Positions 44,183 through 55,054 of a stretch of DNA of 64,000 bases are shown piece after piece. The notes under the pieces are model-generated. The model worked only from the letters and a program-made list of their open reading frames with translations, was not told where the DNA came from and did no database searches. The translations under genes were made by a program, and so were the position numbers. Origin of the DNA: Megascapheus bottae (lineage: Eukaryota; Chordata; Mammalia; Rodentia; Geomyidae); NCBI GenBank assembly GCA_024803745.1, contig JANJXV010000014.1, positions 4,689,001 to 4,753,000 of the forward strand, given 5' to 3'. Each line of letters starts with the position of its first letter. Position 1 is the first letter of the stretch.

Positions 44183-44547
44183 AAAGCTGTGTGCAGTCAT
44201 TCATGCCTGTAATCCTAGTTATTGAGAAGCTGAGATTGTGAGGCTTGCGGTTCCAGTCCAGCTCAGGCAAACACGTCCCAGAACCTCATCTCAATGGGAA
44301 TAAATAGAGTTTGGTGATATGCAACTATCAATAGTGGGATTGCATGATAGAAGGATTGCAGTCCAGGTTTGTGACCTGGAGTGAGACTATCTCAAAATAA
44401 AATAATGTGAAAAGAGAGTTAGAATAGCTCAAATGGAAGCATCAGCTTTGAGTATAAATCCATGTGAGAGGGCAATGCTCTGTCTGAGTTGAAACTTTAG
44501 TACCAACACAATGGATGCAAGGATAGACAGACTGACAGACGGACAGG
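44183..44547 (+). mobile_element. Older B1+B1+ID-type SINE ('SINE C')
   Basis: CAGTCATTCATGCCTGTAATCC head, CCCAGAACCTCATCTCAATGG, middle unit, GGAGTGAGACTATCTCAAAA, ID-like tail AGAATAGCTCAAATGGAAGC, and an imperfect ACAG/GACA tail (44523-44547). It abuts the end of the MLT1 LTR. Confidence 0.75.
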
Positions 44548-45031
44548 TAACAAAGAAATACTCTTAATAGAAGTTATGGAAGTGTTCTCTTCACTCATTA
44601 AAATGTTCATTTCTAAAACCATTTTCTCTTCAAAACCTATGATATTTGATCAGAAACTGTCAATATTAATAGCAGGATATGACATTTTACAAATGAAATT
44701 TTGTCTTGGAAATGAAATTATGTCCAGGCTTCCTTCCTGTCCAAATTTTGAACAAAAAAAATCCTGGAAAGGAAATGATTTCTGGACTCCATGAATGCCT
44801 TTATCCAAAAATTTTTCTGAGTTGTGCAGTGGAAAATCCAATCGTTTTTGTTGGAAAACTCCCTATTCAATGGGCCCAGATCAGCACTCAGATGATGTCA
44901 GCAAATGTGACATTTTTTCCCAATTATGAAATGAATTATGGGGAGCTAGCTAACCGCAGTCAGTCATTAAATGAAACTATTTTGCCTGATATAATGTTGT
45001 TCTGCCAGAAAACACAGGTGTTTTGTTTTTA
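44548..45031. other. Unique stretch, nothing recognised
   Basis: Overlapping open frames on both strands (63-108 codons) have no domain. No repeat seen. Confidence 0.45.
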
Positions 45032-45076
45032 AAAGATTTCTTTTAAACATTGCTTAAATGTTTAAAAGAAATCTTT
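45032..45076. repeat. Perfect inverted repeat, 19-bp arms, 7-base loop
   Basis: The arm AAAGATTTCTTTTAAACAT (45032-45050) is perfectly complementary to ATGTTTAAAAGAAATCTTT (45058-45076), with loop TGCTTAA. It lies in repeat-poor DNA. The stem is AT-rich and short for a microRNA precursor; it could be a MITE-like remnant or a chance cruciform. Confidence 0.95.
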
Positions 45077-45590
45077 AAGAAAAGATTGCATTGACAACCG
45101 TTGAGCATGAGCAATATAGCAACCGAATTCAGAAAGTGTCATTTCTAGAGAATTTGTGTGGCAGGGGTAGAAACTGTATTTTCACATATGAAATAAAGAC
45201 TTACCTTATGTCCAAAGAACTCAAACCATTTAGGCTATGTTGTCTGAAGGCATGTCTGATATATGACCATGCAAATTTAAATACATCTATACATGAAGTC
45301 TTGAATGAAAGGCACCTTATGCGGGTGAAATGTTATTATTACCCAAAACAAACTTTTTTGAACTGGGATTTTTCAAGGGATGTGTTAGTTTATTCTTTCT
45401 ATGATGATTTCCCAATATGTAAAAGGAACAGTTCTCAAAATGATGACATTTAACTTTACCAGTGACCAGACAAGTTCTACTTGTTACCGGTAGAACTAGA
45501 GCTAGGCTTCCAGTTGGAAACTTTCTTAAAAGAGAAATAAGAGTAGAGCTGTTGTAATTGGTACAATTGCCATAATGATCATTTTAACTA
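45077..45590. other. Unique stretch, nothing recognised
   Basis: A 120-codon frame (45091-45453 +) has no recognisable domain, codon signal or splice context. Confidence 0.4.
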
Positions 45591-45790
45591 TTTTGAATTT
45601 TCAGAAATAATCTTACACTTACCATTGATTTTTCTTCCCTTCAATCTATCAATTTATAAATCCCTCAGTGATTTCTAAATGAGGCAGCTGTTTTCAGCTG
45701 ATTCATCTGAGGAATTTGATTATCTCATCCAAACTATGACATCTTGAATCATGCATTAATGGCATGCCTATGAAGTGAGTTTTCTTGTTT
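45590..45790. other. Candidate conserved noncoding element
   Basis: Repeat-free, balanced AT-rich DNA with clustered homeodomain- and bZIP-like words: ATCAATTTATAAATC, CAGCTGTTTTCAGCTGATTCATCTG (split E-box/AP-1-like) and ATGCATTAATGGCATGC. The texture is that of developmental enhancers. No comparison was possible. Confidence 0.3.
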
Positions 45791-45806
45791 CAAAAAGTTT
45801 TATTTC

Positions 45807-45809
<3 letters not shown>

Positions 45810-45842
<33 letters not shown>
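45810..45842 (+). repeat. (GT)n microsatellite
   Basis: About 16 GT units. Confidence 0.98.
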
Positions 45843-45845
<3 letters not shown>

Positions 45846-47442
45846 AGGACATAAATAACAACCCTTCTAACTGAAAGATTGAATGCATGTTAAGGAATAA
45901 ATGCGTTCCCTGAAAAGCACAAAGAAATCTATTTCTTCAGAAAGTTCTCCCTCTCCCCTGATATAGCCCAAGATTATTGTTCAAATTCTCGAGGATATCT
46001 CTAAAACATATTAATCTATACACTGGAGTTTATTTAAATACTTTGAATACTGAAAGGAATTTTAGAACAATTACTTAGCATACAAAATTATGTAACCCTG
46101 CAGCATCCTGAGAGAGTGAACTATAAATTAGGTACACTCTAACTAAATGTTGGGAATGATTTAGAAAATGACCAAAACCAGATCAATGACCAGATGTTAA
46201 GCTATGTTGAAAGGAAACATAACAGAAGTGTATTTCTACATAGAAGAAAATGTACCCATAAACATACCACTCTTCTACTTCTCCACATTTCACTCTTTTG
46301 TGGTTCAATGTTAAGCATAATTGAGAAACACATTCTGCTTAAAGGTTTAAGTTAAATAAATATTATTTTAACATATAATATAAACTAGATATGTAAGATA
46401 GTTATACACTATATGTGACACATTTATGTCCCCATTCAAGGAATGCCCACTGAGCCCAATAAAATTTAAATTCCACCAACATAGCATGCTAAACATAAAT
46501 CTCATTATATGATTAAAAATAAATAAATCTCATTATATGATTCCAAGGCAAAAAAAATCTAGAATTCCTATCTGTGATACCTAAAAGTGTGTCACTTACT
46601 CTCCAATTAACACCTCTAGCCATAGGAAAGCAATGGAAATGGGATTCGCCATGACAACCATCTCTGTGGTCTGATGACCCTATTGAAGAAAAATGAAGAG
46701 GGTCGGGTCCAGAAGCTGAAGAGTTAGGCTGGAGTGACCAGATGCCCTTTTCAAAACAGGGGGAATCCAGAGGAGGGGAACACAAGATCCTTAACATAAG
46801 TACTCAATGAACTGACTGGCTGATAAATTCAAGGACAGAATTCTTCACATAACAAAAACATTACACTAGGTCCCTGGGATAGCTGAAGAAAAAAAATGTT
46901 CAAGGATTTGCTTGTAACTATTCAAATGATTATCAGAGGACGAAATTAATGGTTGAAATGTGATAAACCACTCAAATGCTTTTTCGAAAGAACTTTACAG
47001 ACCTATTTTGCAATTTTTATTTCCATGTTACTGGATAAAAACAGACCTGGCTCTAAAATTCCATCTGCAAGTCCTAAAAAGAGTCATTATAGAATTGCCA
47101 ATCACACTTTTCTCAGGTGGCCACTAGTCATTGTCTATGTTCACCCAGGAGGAAAATCAGAATAGAAGTCACACAGAACTAATGATGCTCATATATTGTG
47201 GTGAGATGTAATGATGGCCCATCTTCGGACACATCTTACGTACATGGGAACCTTCTCAATTCCATTACATGTGGACTGTATCCTTTACTCAAACCTCACT
47301 GCCCTACCTACACTCTTCGTGACTCAAGAAGGTGTGTAGAGCTCACTATTGATCAGACCCAGGATAAGAATTATTTACATTTCTTCCTGCATGAGGTGAT
47401 GCCCGTTTTTTGGCCAGAAAACTTTTGATAAAAATTTCCTGA
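45843..47442. other. Unique stretch, nothing recognised
   Basis: 1.6 kb without a recognised element. A short local duplication (AAATCTCATTATATGATTAAA / AAATCTCATTATATGATTCC near 46496 and 46526, separated by AATAAAT) is present. No gene seen. Confidence 0.45.
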
Positions 47443-47513
47443 CTAGGCCAGGATTTTGGCCTACTGCTTGCTTAGCATGCACAAAGACCCAGGTTCAATT
47501 CCTCAGTATCACT
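47443..47513 (+). mobile_element. Truncated IDL monomer
   Basis: GACTAGGCCAGGATTTTGGCC, TGCTTAGCATGCACAAAGACC and CAGGTTCAATTCCTCAGTATC are the ID-like half of IDL-Geo. The Geo half is absent. Confidence 0.8.
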
Positions 47514-47841
47514 TTGTGACTCAAGTAGATTGACTATTTTCTAAAAACATCTACACCAATAAATTTATGCATAGGCAAAACTTACTAAATATATGGTTCC
47601 TTTTTGTCTTCTTTAGGAAGTAACTGAAGCTCAATTTTAGAAAAGTTCCCAAAATAAGAGAAGGAAATGAAATTAGGTGTCATCCCATCAACTAGACATG
47701 CCAGTTCTAATAGTTTGGTATTTTTCCTTCCAACCATGAAAGAGAAGAGAAAATGTTACTGCATTTTTAGATTCATGTACCTCTTTTTCCTCTTATTTCA
47801 TTTAATATTATGGTATTCACAAACATTTCTCTATTCTGCTC
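47514..47841. other. Unique stretch, nothing recognised
   Basis: AT-rich; no element or gene seen. Confidence 0.4.
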
Positions 47842-48192
47842 CTAACGAAGTAGCTGAGATCAGGTCACTTGAAGAGAATAAAGATTTATTTGGCTCACAG
47901 TTCTAAAGGCCAACAAGTCTAAGAACACAGCATTAGCATCTGCTGTGTCTGCTGAGGACTTCTTGCAGTACCATTACATAGCAGAATGAGTCACATGGTG
48001 AAACAGCGTGCATGTCAGCTCAAGTCTCTCCTCCTTTTCTTATAAAGCCACTATCTATCATGGAGGTCCTGCCTCATAATCTCACTAATCTTAACTTCCT
48101 ACAAGGCCAGACCTACCTCCAAATATCATTAACATATACATTTGGGGAATCTAAGTTTCCAACACATGAACTTTTAGGGTGAAACCATAACA
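47842..48192 (-). mobile_element. MaLR-type solo LTR
   Basis: The plus strand gives the complement order: AGAATAAAGATTTATTTGGC, TCACAGTTCTAAAGGCC, CTGCTGAGGACTTCTTGC, GAGTCACATGGTGAAACAGC, CTTATAAAGCCACTATCTAT, CCAGACCTACCTCCAAATAT and CATTTGGGGAATCTAAG, ending GGTGAAACCATAACA. These are MLT1/MSTD-like landmarks. No internal genes. Confidence 0.75.
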
Positions 48193-48289
48193 AAATCCAC
48201 CAAATATTTATTAATGAACTGTTATAAATCATATTTGTTTCTATTATGGTTATTTTCTAATCACAAATAAACTCTTCAAAGAGCCCAAC

Positions 48290-48640
48290 TCATGACTCAT
48301 GACTACAGGCTTGGGCCTGATATCCCGGTTACTCAGGGGGTAGATATCAGGAGGATTCCAATCCAGGCTAGTCAAAGCAAAAAGGTTAGTGAACACCCTC
48401 CTCTCCCCTAATCTGAATCAGCATGCCAAGAATGATGTTTATACTGTGATCTTAGCTGCTGGAGTTATAGGTAGATTGCAGTCTGTGGCTGTCCCTGGGT
48501 GGGATGGGGGGGGGGGGGGGACAAGGGGAATAGGAGACCATACCTATAAAAATAAAGAAGGCTGGAGGAATATTTCAAGTGATAGCCTGAATAGAAACAA
48601 CAAGGCCTTGGGTTCAAGCCCAATACTGCCAAAACAAAAC
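48290..48640 (+). mobile_element. Older B1+B1+ID-type SINE ('SINE C')
   Basis: GGCCTGATATCCCGGTTACTC head, middle unit TGTGATCTTAGCTGCTGGAG, then a 15-G run, GAGACCATACCTATAAAAAT, and an ID-like tail with CTTGGGTTCAAGCCCAATACTG. Confidence 0.75.
48506..48520 (+). repeat. G15 homopolymer
   Basis: Fifteen consecutive G residues inside the middle of a SINE C copy. Confidence 0.95.
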
Positions 48641-48707
48641 AAACAAAAACAGAAACCTCTTCAAAATTTGTTTTTCTTAAGATACAATGTTCGAAAATGT
48701 ACTACTA

Positions 48708-49130
48708 GGCTGGGAATGTGTCTTAGTCCTAGAGTGTTTGCTTAGCATGCAGGAAGCCATGGGTTCCATTTCTCATAACCAGAAAAGGCTGGAAGTCACA
48801 TTGTGGCTCTAGTGGTAGAATGCTTACCTTCAGCAAAAGCTGCTCAGGGCTGGGCATAGTGGCTCATGCCTCTAATCCTAGCTACTCAGGAGGATGAGAT
48901 CTGAGGATCATGGTTCAAAGCCAGCCCATGCACTATAGAACATGAGGCTCTTATCTCCAATTAATCACTAGAAAATGGTAAATGGGGCTGTGGCTCCAGA
49001 AGTAGGGTTGTAACCCAGGCCCAGAGTTCAAGCCCCATGATCCACAGAGAAATTAAAATTAAAATAAAATAAAGCATCTCAGGGACAGTGCCCATGCCCT
49101 GAGTCCAAGCCTCAGAACTGGAAAAAAAAA
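48708..49130 (+). mobile_element. IDL-Geo SINE split by a B1-Geo SINE
   Basis: The ID head (GGCTGGGAATGTGTCTTAG, GGGTTCCATTTCTC) and the first part of Geo (GGAAGTCACATTGTGGCTC) run to about 48849. The rest of Geo (CTCAGGGACAGTGCCC, GAGTCCAAGCCTCAGAACTG) resumes at 49071 and ends in an A-tail. Confidence 0.9.
48850..49070 (+). mobile_element. B1-Geo SINE nested inside IDL-Geo
   Basis: B1 head (GGGCATAGTGGCTCATGCC), a short Geo box and an AAATTAAAATTAAAATAAAAT tail. Flanks AAAGCTGCTCAGGG (48836-48849) and AAAGCATCTCAGGG (49071-49084) are the target duplication. Confidence 0.93.
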
Positions 49131-49157
49131 AAAAGTACTGCTATATAATGTAAAATC

Positions 49158-49359
49158 CAGCCAGGAGTTTGGCCTAGTGGTAATGTGCTTGCCTAGCATG
49201 CACAAAGACTCAGGTTCGATTCCTTGGTATCACATACACAGGGAAAAAAAAAAGCCAGAAGTGGTGCTGAGACTCAAGTGGTAGAGCTCTAGCCTTGAGA
49301 AAGTCCAAGAACAGTGCTCAGCCCAGAGCTCAAGCCCAGACTGGCAAAAAAAAAAAAAT
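49158..49359 (+). mobile_element. IDL-Geo dimeric SINE
   Basis: CCAGCCAGGAGTTTGGCC head, GGTTCGATTCCTTGG B box, A-rich linker (GGGAAAAAAAAAAGCC), Geo monomer, A12 tail. Confidence 0.94.
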
Positions 49360-49382
49360 TAAGTCATCTTCAGATTTTTTTT

Positions 49383-49598
49383 TGAGGGGGGGTTGATCGG
49401 TCACTGGGCTTGAACTCTGGGCCTGGGCGCTGTCCCCAAGCTCTTCAGCTCAGGGTTGAACAACAGCACCACTTCTGGTTTTCTAGTGGTTAACTGGAGA
49501 TAAAAGTCTCACGGATTTTCATGCCTTTAAACTGTGACCTTCAGATCTCAACTTCCTGTGTAGCTAGATTACAGTCAGGAGCCACTGGTGCTGGACTA
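49383..49598 (-). mobile_element. B1-Geo SINE, inverted relative to its neighbour
   Basis: CTTGAACTCTGGGCCTGGGC (Geo complement), GGTTAACTGGAGATAAAAG linker, CTGTGTAGCTAGATTACAG (B1 complement). Flanks ATCTTCAGATTTTT (about 49369) and ATCCTCAGATTTTT (about 49598) mark the insertion. Confidence 0.9.
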
Positions 49599-50004
49599 TC
49601 CTCAGATTTTTGAATATACAGACTTCCTTTTAAATAACCCTATTAAAGGATAACAAACTGCACATGTATAAGGTATAAACATGTGATGATCACATGCATG
49701 TGTGCCTTTTATTGTCATTCTGAGGATAGAACTTGAAGCCTTGTGCTCTTTGTCATCTCTCTCCCTTTCTTCCCCACTGGCTCCTATCCCTTTTCCACAC
49801 AACCCCTGATCTCTTTTCCCTTACTACAGATTAGACTTTCTACATTACTTTACAAATGGAATAATATACTATATATTCTTTTTTTCTTCATCCACTCATC
49901 ATAATTAACCCATGTTGCTGAGCAATCAATAGTTTATTACCTTTCATTTCTGAGTAGTTTTCCATTATATGAGTATGCCACAATTTATCTATGTATTTGT
50001 TGGT

Positions 50005-50006
<2 letters not shown>

Positions 50007-50040
<34 letters not shown>
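50007..50040 (+). repeat. (AT)n microsatellite
   Basis: About 17 AT units, exactly at the tail side of the minus-strand SINE that follows. Confidence 0.96.
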
Positions 50041-50044
<4 letters not shown>

Positions 50045-50261
50045 CCAATCCTGGGCTACAACTCAGAGCCTGAGCACTGTCCCTGGGCTACAACTCAGAG
50101 CCTGAGCACTGTCCTTGGGTTTTCTCGAGGCTATATAGCTCTAGCTCTTGAGCCACAGGACCACTACTGGCTTTCTCTATGTATGTGGTACCAAGGAATC
50201 AAACCCAGGTCTTTGTGCATGTTAGACAAGCACTGTACCACTAGGCCAAACTCCCGGCCCC
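50041..50261 (-). mobile_element. IDL-Geo SINE with 32-bp internal tandem duplication
   Basis: The Geo complement starts GCCAATCCTGGGC. The unit CTGGGCTACAACTCAGAGCC...CTGTCC occurs twice, perfectly, at 50051-50082 and 50083-50114. The ID head complement ends AAACTCCCGGCCCC. Flanks TGTTGGTGGATAT (49999-50011) and TGTTGATGGATAT (50262-50274) are the target duplication. Confidence 0.93.
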
Positions 50262-50445
50262 TGTTGATGGATATTTTTGTTGTTACTATTTTTGTTATTA
50301 CCAATGAACCAGTGTAAATGTTGGATGTATCTTTGTGTATAATGTATTGTTTTCCTCTCAGGCAGTCTATACAAAGACTTAGATGGAAATATTTATGTCA
50401 TCTGAGGATAGAATGGCTAGATTGTATGGAGTATGTGTTTGAGTG

Positions 50446-50775
50446 TGTGTGTGTGTTGAATTCTTGGCCTTATTCTTGATAGGCAGGTGCTCCACCACTA
50501 TGTCACATTTCCTGCTCTTTTTTTGCACTGGTTATTTTAAGGAAGGGTGTTACATTTTTGCTCAGGCATACATGTAGACCATGATCTACCTATCTTATGT
50601 TTCTTGTCATAGATATGATGACAGGTCCAGCTTCTTCTGAGATGAAATCTTACCAATTTGTCCTTTTGTTTTTATTTTTTATTTGTTTGTTTTGGCCTGG
50701 GCTGGCCTACAATCAGGACGCTTACAATCTCAGCCTACTTCATAGCTGAAAAGACAGGCTCACATCACAAGTTAT
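50446..50775 (-). mobile_element. Older B1+B1+ID-type SINE ('SINE C')
   Basis: On the minus strand the order is a B1-like head near 50740, a middle unit, then the ID-like tail whose complement (GTTGAATTCTTGGCC, GATAGGCAGGTGCTCCACCAC) lies at 50455-50510. The only full-length minus-strand copy in the window. Confidence 0.68.
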
Positions 50776-51031
50776 TTGGGGAAAACAGCTTTCAAGTATA
50801 TGTCCACGCTAACTTCAAACCACAGTTGTCTTATATCAGCTTCCAAGTAATTATTATTACAGATACAGAGACACCATAGAGCAGAAATGACAGACTGACC
50901 AGGGTTTAGTATACTTCTGGTGGAGTTGCACTTCCTAAGGCCAACAAGTGTCACCTTCCCCAATTCTCAGTACCTTTCTTTTCTCTTACACTGTATAATG
51001 CTCTGTAAAATTCATTTGTTATTCTGTCAAT

Positions 51032-51241
51032 TTCTTTTTCTTTTTCTTTTTTTTGCCAGTCCTGGGCTTCAGCTCAGGGCCTGAGCACTGTTCTTTGGCT
51101 TTTTTTTCAAGGCCAGAGCTCTACCACTTGAGCCTCAGAACCACCTCCGGCTTTTTTCTATGTATGTGGTACCAAGGAATTGAACCTGGGTCTTCGTGCT
51201 TGCTAGGCAAGCACTCTACCACTAGGCCAAACTTCTGGCCC
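51032..51241 (-). mobile_element. IDL-Geo dimeric SINE
   Basis: T-rich tail complement (TTTCTTTTTCTTTTTC), GCCAGTCCTGGGCTTCAG, head complement CACTAGGCCAAACTTCTGGCC. Flanks ATTCTGTCAATTT and ATTCTGTTAATTT (about 51020 and 51244) are the target duplication. Confidence 0.94.
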
Positions 51242-51520
51242 CTATTCTGTTAATTTTTGACCAACTAAGAAGTGGGGAGTTTTATAAAATGCCACATGAA
51301 AAGGAAACCGTATATTTAACATCAAGAAATGATGGATCTTTTGGAATAACACTATCATAGACTGGAGGAAACAGTTTCTAGAGAATTGCTACCCGACACG
51401 GAACAATTCAGTTTGACCATCAAAACCATTCTTCACAGGTCCTTATGCACAAGTCCATGACATCTCATTGCATAAATGAGTTTGGTATTTCCACAAGGAT
51501 TTCAAATATGTATCCTTTCT

Positions 51521-51771
51521 TTTTTTCTTTTTTCTTTTTTCTTTTTCTTTCTTTTTTTTTTTTTTCTGGTGGGTGATGAGGCTTAAACTTGGCCTGGGTG
51601 CTATCCCTGAGTCCTTCAGCTCCAGGCTACCACCCTACCCTTGAGCCAAACCCCACTTCCTGTTTTCTAGCAGTTAATTGGAGATAAGCATCTCAGGTCT
51701 TTTTGTTCCTGGGATGGCTTTGAACCTTGATCCTCAGATCTCAGCCTCAGGCATGAGCCACTGTACCTGGC
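51521..51771 (-). mobile_element. B1-Geo SINE with exact 19-bp target duplication
   Basis: TCAAATATGTATCCTTTCT is present at 51502-51520 and 51772-51790 without a mismatch. Between them lie the (CTTTTTT)n tail complement, the Geo complement GGCCTGGGTGCTATCCC, linker AGTTAATTGGAGATAAG, and a B1 head lacking its middle. The perfect flanks suggest a recent insertion. Confidence 0.96.
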
Positions 51772-51886
51772 TCAAATATGTATCCTTTCTGAACTGAGTT
51801 AACATATCCATCAGTATATGATGGATCTCTTGCTTCACCAAGTGCCAAGTAACTCCATGTCAACTAGATGTAACTACACATGTAAG

Positions 51887-51888
<2 letters not shown>

Positions 51889-51942
<54 letters not shown>

Positions 51943-51947
51943 TGTGT
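51889..51947 (+). repeat. (TG)n microsatellite
   Basis: About 26 TG units, then TCTGTGTG. Confidence 0.98.
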
Positions 51948-53804
51948 GAACTTCAAATTGGAGCTTTCTAACTGTATGCCAATGACAATAAGATCCATAA
52001 TAATTTTTGAATCTCTACCAATTAAAGAACTGTCTTGGAAGCTTGTGTAATCTCTGCATAACCAGAGACCAAGCCTGAATGACCATGCTAGAATGGGTTG
52101 TCAGGTCGCCATCAAACTCCATGTCAGATAGCAGTTTTTATAGACGTTAATGTTGCTCAACTAGGTGTCCATGGAGACCAAAAAAATGGTTTGTTGCCTA
52201 GAAAAGTGGAATGACAACCAAGTAATTTTTGGTGTCTATGTGGATTCTTGAAGCTAAAGACATTTTTTGGCAAATGATAAAAAAAATATGTATGGTGGAA
52301 AACTACATGATTCCTTTGGTCAGCTCTTGATCTTATCAAACAATAAGCTCTATGTGTATTACTTTTAAAATATAAAAATATTTGACTATTGAAGGAATAT
52401 TGAATGTTCAAGCTGACTTTTGGTCAGATTGAAAACTATTCTTTAAAAGAGTGACCAATATATACAACAAAATTTAGTAGGTTAAAAAGTCCTTGGTTTC
52501 ATTACATATGGAAAATGTTTCTCATCCACAAATTCAACAGAGTTCCAAGAATGAAAGAAAAAGCTAGTATTTAATAAGGGTGGAGGAGACTGAAATACCT
52601 ATTCATTAATCCTATGGAAATATTTGTCACTCATAAGTGGTTTAGGGAATTGGGTGAAAATAACACCTTCCTAAGAAGTTGTTCATTTGGGCATCAATCT
52701 TTATCTGTTTGTACAAGTAAATATGATGTAGTAGGAGATAAAAGACTTAAACAACGGACCCCCTGACAAACAGAGATGGAGCGGTGACAGCGTGGCTTAT
52801 GTTGGCATGATTTCACAGCATCTGTTGGTTTACTATCAGATAGAAAAGTTTCTGGAAGATATTCTTTTTCAGTGAAAAAAAAATCAGCCAAGCCAGAAAA
52901 GGTGGCACACACGAGTTACAACCAAGATGATTTGGCTTGACATCAGCTCTTCCACTTTACGATAACTAATGCTGCTTTTTTTGCTTGTCTTAGAAAGCTT
53001 AGAAAAAAAATGCCTATAAAAATTCAACTTGAGACAGGAAAAACTGAAATTGGTTTTCTCCATGAGTCACAAATTAAAATGTTCAGAGGCCAAGTAGGTA
53101 ATAAAATGAATGTATGGACCTGCCTATGACAAAAACAAGACTCCAGTGTAAAGATAAATGCCACAGATACTCAAGCTCAGTGCTGGGGTGAGGGGAGGTG
53201 ACAGAGCGAAGAGGTGACTGTGGCATACAGTGAGCACACTTTACAAAGGACAATAATCAATAATAATCAATGCTCCTGTCTGCTTTTTTCATGCCACACA
53301 ACAATCTATTTAAGACATCTTTCCTAATGAAGAAACTGTAGAGATTTCATTTAACAATTCACTCAACCAAGCTATACCATTGCCAGGCTCTGAGCCCCAT
53401 GCTGATGTATCTATGGAGGTGGTGTGATGATCCAAGCCCCAGATTATACTGATGGAAGAAAGAAGTTTCTGTACATTTCTTTTTAGTGAGATGGTCTGAA
53501 ACCACAACAAAGTTGGATTTCAGTGAAAAGGGGGCACGGAAAACTTCAACTAACTAGACACATTGGGTCACATAGGGAAAAATGAGTCCCTGCGTGTGTT
53601 TTGAGGAATTTTCATGACATTTCTTTCCATTTTGAGCAATAAGATGCATGATATCTAATTCAAAGAAATGTCACATTTCCGGAAGTCCACTTAGCTGAGA
53701 TTTTTCTCATGCACATTTGGCTACTTCCATGTAGGACTCATCAATCTTACTCTAGGAGAGAAAAGGAAGTAAACCATTTATTTCTATGGGTAAAATAGCT
53801 AAGA
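51948..53804. other. Unique stretch, nothing recognised
   Basis: 1.9 kb without a confident repeat, exon or RNA gene. Confidence 0.45.
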
Positions 53805-53995
53805 TTTTTTTTGCCAGTTCTGGGCTGGAGCTCAGGGCCTGAGCACCGTCCTTGGACTTTCTTAAGGTTACAGCTCTACCACTTGAGCCTCAGCAACCAT
53901 TTCCAGCTTTTTCTAGGTATGTGGTACCAAGGAATCGAATCCAGGCCTTCATGCATGCTAGGCAAGCACTCCACCACTAGGCCAAACTCCCAGCC
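53805..53995 (-). mobile_element. IDL-Geo dimeric SINE
   Basis: TTTTTTTTGCCAGTTCTGGGC Geo end, ID head complement ACTAGGCCAAACTCCCAGCCC. Confidence 0.93.
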
Positions 53996-54509
53996 CAGAA
54001 TTTTATACTGAATTTTATACATGTCTATTGAATTAGTGTGATAGATAAGAAACTGGGTGAAGGGATGAGGAGAGGCCTAAAGAGATGAACAAGATACTAT
54101 GACAGCCAAGGGGAAATGGAAACTGTGACCCCCATCACATAGAATTGTTTAGCACATAGCACACAGTGATGGATGCTAAGGCTCAGAGAGCACTTGAATG
54201 CTTGGAATTACTTCAACATCCAAAGTGCTGGTGGCCATAAACCCATCTATTTATTAGATCACAGTCGAGATAGGACCTGGTTCCTGTGGGAGTACCAGAA
54301 ATTCTGTGCATAACTCTGTCCTGCTAACACTGTTTTGAAAGATCAAGTTTGCTTCTTTATCAGATCTTTCAGTTAGGAAAAAAAAACAGAAAGGACAACA
54401 AACATAGGATCCTGTGAGAATCAGGATCTAAAAAGCTGAAACATTTGGCTGATAATTGCAATGAACAAAGTGGAGTTCCTGTACTCTGGCCTATACAAAA
54501 ACACTATGT
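53996..54509. other. Unique stretch, nothing recognised
   Basis: No element or gene seen. Confidence 0.45.
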
Positions 54510-54524
54510 ACAAATACAGGATGG

Positions 54525-54675
54525 TAAACATCTATATAATATACCAGGTAACAAAGTGGGATACTATAACAATATGAGATAAGAAGGGATAACAATGTGT
54601 GAGAAGTAATTTACCGTCTGCCTGGCGAATATAACTGTAACTCCTCTACATTGAAATTAAAAAATTATTGAAAAA
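54525..54675 (+). mobile_element. LINE-1 3' end, 151 bp, with 15-bp target duplication
   Basis: Very short 5'-truncated L1: ATACCAGGTAACAAAGTGGG, CAATGTGTGAGAAGTAATTT, CTGTAACTCCTCTACATTG and an A-rich end. Flanks ACAAATACAGGATGG (54510-54524) and ACAAATACAGGGTGG (54676-54690). Confidence 0.93.
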
Positions 54676-54707
54676 ACAAATACAGGGTGGGAGGTGTCCA
54701 ATGTATA

Positions 54708-54709
<2 letters not shown>

Positions 54710-54744
<35 letters not shown>
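54710..54744 (+). repeat. (TG)n microsatellite
   Basis: About 17 TG units. Confidence 0.98.
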
Positions 54745-54746
<2 letters not shown>

Positions 54747-55054
54747 AAGATGTAATCTTTTTTTTTCCCAGTACTCTACACAATCAGTGGAGTTTCTCTA
54801 GAAATATACTATGGAGATGATCTTTGAAAGTATAGCCTTTAAAGATGTAATCTTATATTATCTTAAGCTGACAATCATACAACTAAAAAACATAAATGAC
54901 TAATAAAGACTATCCTTATTAAATAAATGAAAATTGAAACTGCAATCTCTTAATCCACCAAACTGATAAAGTTAAAGAGAATGGTAATTTTCAGTGCTGA
55001 CACAAGTGTGAAGAAATAGGCATTCGCATGAACTTCAAGTAAAGGTAAAACTTA
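54745..55054. other. Unique AT-rich stretch
   Basis: Nothing recognised; the word AAAGATGTAATCTT occurs twice (about 54746 and 54841). Confidence 0.45.

Noticed and set aside
45091..45453. 120-codon frame
   Set aside because: No domain, no conserved motif, and other frames in the area are similarly open.
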